Positions 60,312 to 64,000 of a stretch of DNA of 64,000 bases are shown piece after piece (positions within the stretch are counted from its first letter, which is position 1; every line of letters starts with the position of its first letter). Source of the stretch: Paenibacillus endophyticus (GTDB lineage: Bacteria > Bacillota > Bacilli > Paenibacillales > Paenibacillaceae); the NCBI RefSeq assembly GCF_014192395.1, contig NZ_JACHXW010000011.1:62001-126000 (forward strand), read 5' to 3'. A model generated the notes under the pieces. It did not search any database, had not been told where the DNA came from, and was given only the letters and a program-made list of their open reading frames with translations. The translations under genes were made by a program, and so were the position numbers.

Positions 60312-61304
60312 TTAACGCTCTAATTTCAACATTTCTTCATCAAAAAGATGGCAGGCCACCTCATGGCCCGGCTCGACTTCCCGAAACACCGGCTCATGCT
60401 GCTTGCAAATTCCCATGCAGGAAGGACATCTTGTATGGAACCTGCAGCCGGTTGGCGGATCAACGGGACTTGGAAGATCGCCCTTCAAAATAATTCGTTC
60501 CTTCTTAAGGCTTGGGTCCGGCACGGGAACCGATGAGAGCAGCGCTTGCGTGTAAGGATGCAGCGGCCTGTCATACAGCGTATCCTTGTCTGCCGTTTCC
60601 ACGAGCGAGCCTAAATACATCACGCCGATGCGATCGCTAATATGTTCAACAACGCTCAGATCATGAGAGATGAATAAATACGTCAAGCCATATTCCTCCT
60701 GCAAATCCTGCAGCAGGTTCAGCACTTGAGATTGAATCGATACATCGAGAGCGGATACCGGCTCATCCGCCACAATTAAGCTCGGACGGACGGACAGCGC
60801 CCTTGCGATACCGATCCGCTGCCGCTGCCCGCCGCTGAATTCATGCGCGAAGCGCTCGGCATGAAAGCTGCTGAGCCCTACGGTTTCCAGCAGCTCGCAG
60901 GCTAGCTTATCCCGTTCTTTGGTTGACAGCTTCGTATGAATAAGCAATGGCTCAGCGACCAGATCCTTCACCTTCATCCGCGGATTAAGCGAAGCGTAGG
61001 GGTCCTGGAACACCATCTGCATATCTTTGCGAAGCGGCCGCATTTGATTGTCTGAAATATGGCTGATGTTTTGGCCCTTAAACCAAACTTCGCCATCGTT
61101 TGGCTCCAGCAAGCGGGTCACTAGACGACCTGTCGTCGATTTGCCGCAGCCGCTCTCACCGACGAGACTAAACGTTTCTCCTTTACGTATCGCAAAGGAG
61201 ATCCCATCAACCGCACGCAAATGCTTAGTCGTGCCGAGGAAGCCTTTCTTCACCGAAAATGACTTCTTCAAGCCTTTCACTTCAATTAGCGGCGTCTCCT
61301 TCAT
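60312..61304 (-). CDS. Oligopeptide/dipeptide ABC transporter ATP-binding protein (OppF/DppF type)
   Basis: 330 residues from the ATG at 61304 (GGAGGGG upstream), overlapping the previous stop codon (ATGA). Walker A GESGCGKST, signature FSGGQRQRIGIARAL and Walker B LIVADEPVSALD. The C-terminal extension has the oligopeptide-transporter CRFHTRCPSCMGICKQ region. It powers import with the OppD-type partner. Confidence 0.93.
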   Translation of the reverse strand: MKETPLIEVKGLKKSFSVKKGFLGTTKHLRAVDGISFAIRKGETFSLVGESGCGKSTTGRLVTRLLEPNDGEVWFKGQNISHISDNQMRPLRKDMQMVFQDPYASLNPRMKVKDLVAEPLLIHTKLSTKERDKLACELLETVGLSSFHAERFAHEFSGGQRQRIGIARALSVRPSLIVADEPVSALDVSIQSQVLNLLQDLQEEYGLTYLFISHDLSVVEHISDRIGVMYLGSLVETADKDTLYDRPLHPYTQALLSSVPVPDPSLKKERIILKGDLPSPVDPPTGCRFHTRCPSCMGICKQHEPVFREVEPGHEVACHLFDEEMLKLER

Positions 61305-62305
61305 ACATGTACCCCTCCTTCCGTATTCTCCTGCTGCGTAAGCCAGCAACGGCTCTTACGCTCCACAAGCCCTTCGACCTTTAGCAGCTCCGGCTCTTTC
61401 GTCAGGCAGCTCTCCATGACGAAGGAGCAGCGCGGCGCAAACTTACAGCCTTGCGGCATTTGTGAAAGGTCGGGAACATTCCCTTTAATGGAATCCAGAC
61501 GGCGTACTTTCTGACGCAGCTTCGGCACCGATTGGATTAATCCCTTCGTATACGGATGCTGCGGATTCGCAAACAGCTCATGGACGGAAGCTTCCTCCAC
61601 TACCCGGCCAGCATACATAACGACTACCCGGTCGCATAGCTCAGCAACAACGCCAAGGTCATGCGTAATAAGCAGCATGCCCATATCTTGTTCTTCCTTC
61701 AGCCGCTTCATCAAATCAAGAATTTGCGCCTGTATCGTCACGTCGAGCGCTGTCGTCGGCTCATCTGCGATGAGCAGCTTCGGGTTGCAGGACATCGCCA
61801 TTGCGATCATCACCCGCTGCCTCATCCCGCCGGAAAGCTGATGCGGATAGTCATCTACGATTTCATCTGCGCGCGGAATGCCGACCAGCCGCAGCATATG
61901 AATCGCATGCTCGCGCGCCTTCTTGCGTCCATAGCCCAAATGCAGCATAATCGGCTCTGCCAGCTGCAAACCGATTCGCAGCACGGGATTTAGCGATGTC
62001 ATCGGCTCCTGAAAAATCATCGCCATCTCATTTCCCCGAATGCGGCGCATGTCCTTCTCTGAAATACTGGTTAAATCGGTCCCTTCAAAACGAACGGCTC
62101 CTCCGGCAATTTTACCCGGCGTATCCTTAAGCAGGCGCATAATCGACAAGGAAGTTACGCTTTTTCCGCAACCGGATTCACCGACAAGACCGAGCACTTC
62201 GCCTTTCTTTATATGAAAGTCAACGCCTGCGACCGCCATGATGCTGCCGCTTTCGCGCTTGAACTCCGTTTTCAGCCCTTGTACTTCGAGCAAATGTTGA
62301 GTCAT
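61301..62305 (-). CDS. Oligopeptide/dipeptide ABC transporter ATP-binding protein (OppD/DppD type)
   Basis: 334 residues from the ATG at 62305 (AAGGAGG upstream). Walker A GESGCGKSV, signature LSGGMRQRVMIAMAM, Walker B LLIADEPTTALD, and the C-terminal CKFAPRCSFVMESCL cysteine motif of Opp/Dpp ATPases. Starts 13 bases after the permease stop and overlaps the next gene by ATGA. Confidence 0.93.
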   Translation of the reverse strand: MTQHLLEVQGLKTEFKRESGSIMAVAGVDFHIKKGEVLGLVGESGCGKSVTSLSIMRLLKDTPGKIAGGAVRFEGTDLTSISEKDMRRIRGNEMAMIFQEPMTSLNPVLRIGLQLAEPIMLHLGYGRKKAREHAIHMLRLVGIPRADEIVDDYPHQLSGGMRQRVMIAMAMSCNPKLLIADEPTTALDVTIQAQILDLMKRLKEEQDMGMLLITHDLGVVAELCDRVVVMYAGRVVEEASVHELFANPQHPYTKGLIQSVPKLRQKVRRLDSIKGNVPDLSQMPQGCKFAPRCSFVMESCLTKEPELLKVEGLVERKSRCWLTQQENTEGGVHV

Positions 62306-62318
62306 GTCTTGTCCCTCC

Positions 62319-63230
62319 TTAGTTTTTCGTTTTGGGATCAAGAGCATCACGCAGTCCGTCCCCGACCAGGTTAAAAGCAAGCACAGTCAAAAAGATGGCT
62401 ATGCCCGGAAAATAGACAATATGCGGAGCAATACTGAGGTAATCGCGTCCCATACTTAACATGGCGCCCCAATCGGGCTCCGTTGTCTTCGCGCCCATTC
62501 CGAGAAAGCTTAGTGATGCAGCCGCCAAAATAGCGCCGCCTATTTTCATCGATACATTAACGATAATGCTGGAGATGGTTTCCGGAAAAATATGACGCCA
62601 AATAATCCGCCTGTTCTTGGCTCCCATCGAACGGGCAGCCTCTACGAACAACGTTTCCTTGGCCGACAGCGTCACGCTTCGAATAATCCTCGCGAATGAC
62701 GGTGTCCCGAATACGGCAACTGCAATAACGACGTTCGACAAGCCCGGCCCGAGAATAGCAACGATGCCAATCGCAAGCAAAAGATCGGGGAATGAGAACA
62801 ATACGTCACTGCCCCGCATAATAAGCCGATCCAGCCAACCGCCGTAATATCCGCTCAGCAGACCAAAAATAGTACCGAATACCGCTGCAATCATAACAGC
62901 GCTCAGGCTTACAGCTAATGTCAAACGCGTCCCGTCCATAAGCCGGCTTAGAATGTCACGACCGTATTCATCCGTACCCGCCCAATGCGCTGCGGAAGGA
63001 CCGGTCATCAAGGCATCATAGTTCGGCTCATCCGGATTATAAGGCGTCAGAAAAGGCCCAAAGATCCCAACGAGGAATAGCAATATAATAAAGCAGGTAG
63101 CCACTAGAGCCATCCGTTGTTTGCAAAACTTGCGAATAAACGCTCCGAAGCGGCCCTTTGTTTTTGCCGGGGCCAGCACCTCTTCCGATAACGGTGAACC
63201 CGCTCCCATTACCGATGAATTGTTGCTCAT
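62319..63230 (-). CDS. Oligopeptide/dipeptide ABC transporter permease (OppC/DppC type)
   Basis: 303 residues; TAGGAGGAATATC precedes the ATG. An N-terminal OppC_N helix (MALVATCFIILLFLVGIFGP, ~39-58) and five more helices of the BPD_transp_1 domain. The EAA loop EAARSMGAKNRRIIWRHIFPE (residues ~195-215) contacts the ATPases. WAGTDEYGRDILSRLMDGTR is typical of DppC/OppC. Confidence 0.94.
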   Translation of the reverse strand: MSNNSSVMGAGSPLSEEVLAPAKTKGRFGAFIRKFCKQRMALVATCFIILLFLVGIFGPFLTPYNPDEPNYDALMTGPSAAHWAGTDEYGRDILSRLMDGTRLTLAVSLSAVMIAAVFGTIFGLLSGYYGGWLDRLIMRGSDVLFSFPDLLLAIGIVAILGPGLSNVVIAVAVFGTPSFARIIRSVTLSAKETLFVEAARSMGAKNRRIIWRHIFPETISSIIVNVSMKIGGAILAAASLSFLGMGAKTTEPDWGAMLSMGRDYLSIAPHIVYFPGIAIFLTVLAFNLVGDGLRDALDPKTKN

Positions 63231-63322
63231 GATATTCCTCCTAACCCTAAATTAACGCTGTAAGCAACATCATCTGTCGCTTGAATAACCATTCGTATCG
63301 TTTCACGTCTTCATCGCTTCAA

Positions 63323-64000
63323 CTACGACGAATACCTGATTTTTGGATTGAGTACGCCGTATAGTAAATCTACGATCAAATTAATAAGAATAAATTGGGT
63401 TGCAAACATCAATAACAAGGCTTGAATGACCGTGTAATCACGGAAAAGAATGGAGTCCACCAGTAATCTTCCGAGGCCTGGTATACTGAATACCGTTTCA
63501 ACCATAACCGAACCGCCAAGCAAAAACCCAAATTGAAGGCCCGCTACGGTTACGACCTGAATCAGTGAATTGCGAAGCGCATGTCTTCCGATAACGACAT
63601 ATTCGCGCAGACCTTTCGCTCGCCCGGTACGGATGTAGTCCTCTCGCATCGTCTCCAGCATGGATGAGCGCGAATATCGTGCCAGCATCGACATAATGCC
63701 TGCCCCAAGCGTAATCGAAGGCAAAATGTATGACTTCCAAGAATCAACGCCACCGGTTGGAAACCAGCCTAGCTCAACGGAAAAAATTTGAATAAGAACG
63801 AGTCCAAGCCAAAACCCGGGAATGGACATACCCGAAATCGCCGTCAATGTGCCGGCATAATCTGGCCATTTATTGCGATAAACCGCAGATATAACGCCAA
63901 TTAGAAGACCGATAACGAGCGCCCAGCCCATGCTGAGGAACGTTAGCCACAAGGTAGGCATGACTCTGCTCTCCAGCATATCGGTAACCGGCATACCCGA
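63323..64000 (-). CDS. Oligopeptide/dipeptide ABC transporter permease (OppB/DppB type), 5' end outside window
   Basis: The frame runs through base 64000 on the minus strand, so the N-terminus is missing (about 225 residues seen). BPD_transp_1 helices and the EAA loop region (YIRTGRAKGLREYVVIGRHALRNSLIQV) are clear, as is the end VDLLYGVLNPKIRYSS. The first visible gene of the operon; the substrate-binding protein is probably further upstream or elsewhere. Confidence 0.93.
   Translation of the reverse strand, partial: SGMPVTDMLESRVMPTLWLTFLSMGWALVIGLLIGVISAVYRNKWPDYAGTLTAISGMSIPGFWLGLVLIQIFSVELGWFPTGGVDSWKSYILPSITLGAGIMSMLARYSRSSMLETMREDYIRTGRAKGLREYVVIGRHALRNSLIQVVTVAGLQFGFLLGGSVMVETVFSIPGLGRLLVDSILFRDYTVIQALLLMFATQFILINLIVDLLYGVLNPKIRYSS

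Overview
The window reads as chromosomal DNA of a spore-forming Gram-positive bacterium of the Paenibacillus type. The evidence is three very large secreted proteins ending in triple S-layer homology (SLH) domains, a tricistronic GerA-type spore germinant receptor, YerB- and YerC-like proteins, a DUF47 plus PiT phosphate pair, strong AGGAGG-type ribosome binding sites and frequent TTG/GTG starts. The genus is an inference from gene content; no rRNA is present.

Layout. 1-1.2 kb: end of a luciferase-like flavin oxidoreductase and a small conserved protein. 1.6-15.5 kb: two giant SLH proteins built from repeat modules (YCF48-like propeller, InlB B-repeats, GLUG motifs, ZU5-like region) and a large LuxR-type ATPase regulator with half a kinase domain. 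15.7-18.9 kb: a displaced tmRNA (ssrA) 3' end, an AbrB/Doc toxin-antitoxin pair and a polyamine-type gene pair, which looks like island territory. 19-31.9 kb: a surface cluster. On the minus strand it has an SLH-anchored purple-acid-phosphatase-like enzyme, two HupE/UreJ membrane proteins and a TPR membrane protein. On the plus strand it has two small membrane proteins, a membrane-anchored degenerate metallophosphoesterase, a lipoprotein and a 7TMR-DISM two-component system.

32-42.8 kb: housekeeping and regulation (VOC protein, WYL regulator, 23S rRNA methyltransferase, lipid kinase, CbiX/SirB chelatase, YerC, phosphate transport, YerB), with a DnaA-box-like cluster at 39.4-39.7 kb. 42.9-46.7 kb: germinant receptor genes in B-A-C order. 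46.7-52.8 kb: hydrolase, two-component system, FG-GAP lipoprotein and polysaccharide deacetylase lipoprotein. 52.8-55.5 kb: an accessory islet with an orphan DNA-methylase-like protein and unknown genes. 55.8-64 kb: one minus-strand operon of an Opp/Dpp-type ABC importer (substrate-binding protein not in view), leucyl aminopeptidase, CutC, ROK sugar kinase and GH29 alpha-L-fucosidase, consistent with uptake and breakdown of peptide- or sugar-containing material.

The best candidates for undescribed biology are the phosphatase/HupE/dead-phosphoesterase surface cluster (19-31.9 kb), the homospermidine-synthase-like protein lacking its Rossmann domain beside a divergent spermidine synthase, the ssrA attachment scars, and the DnaA-box-like cluster.
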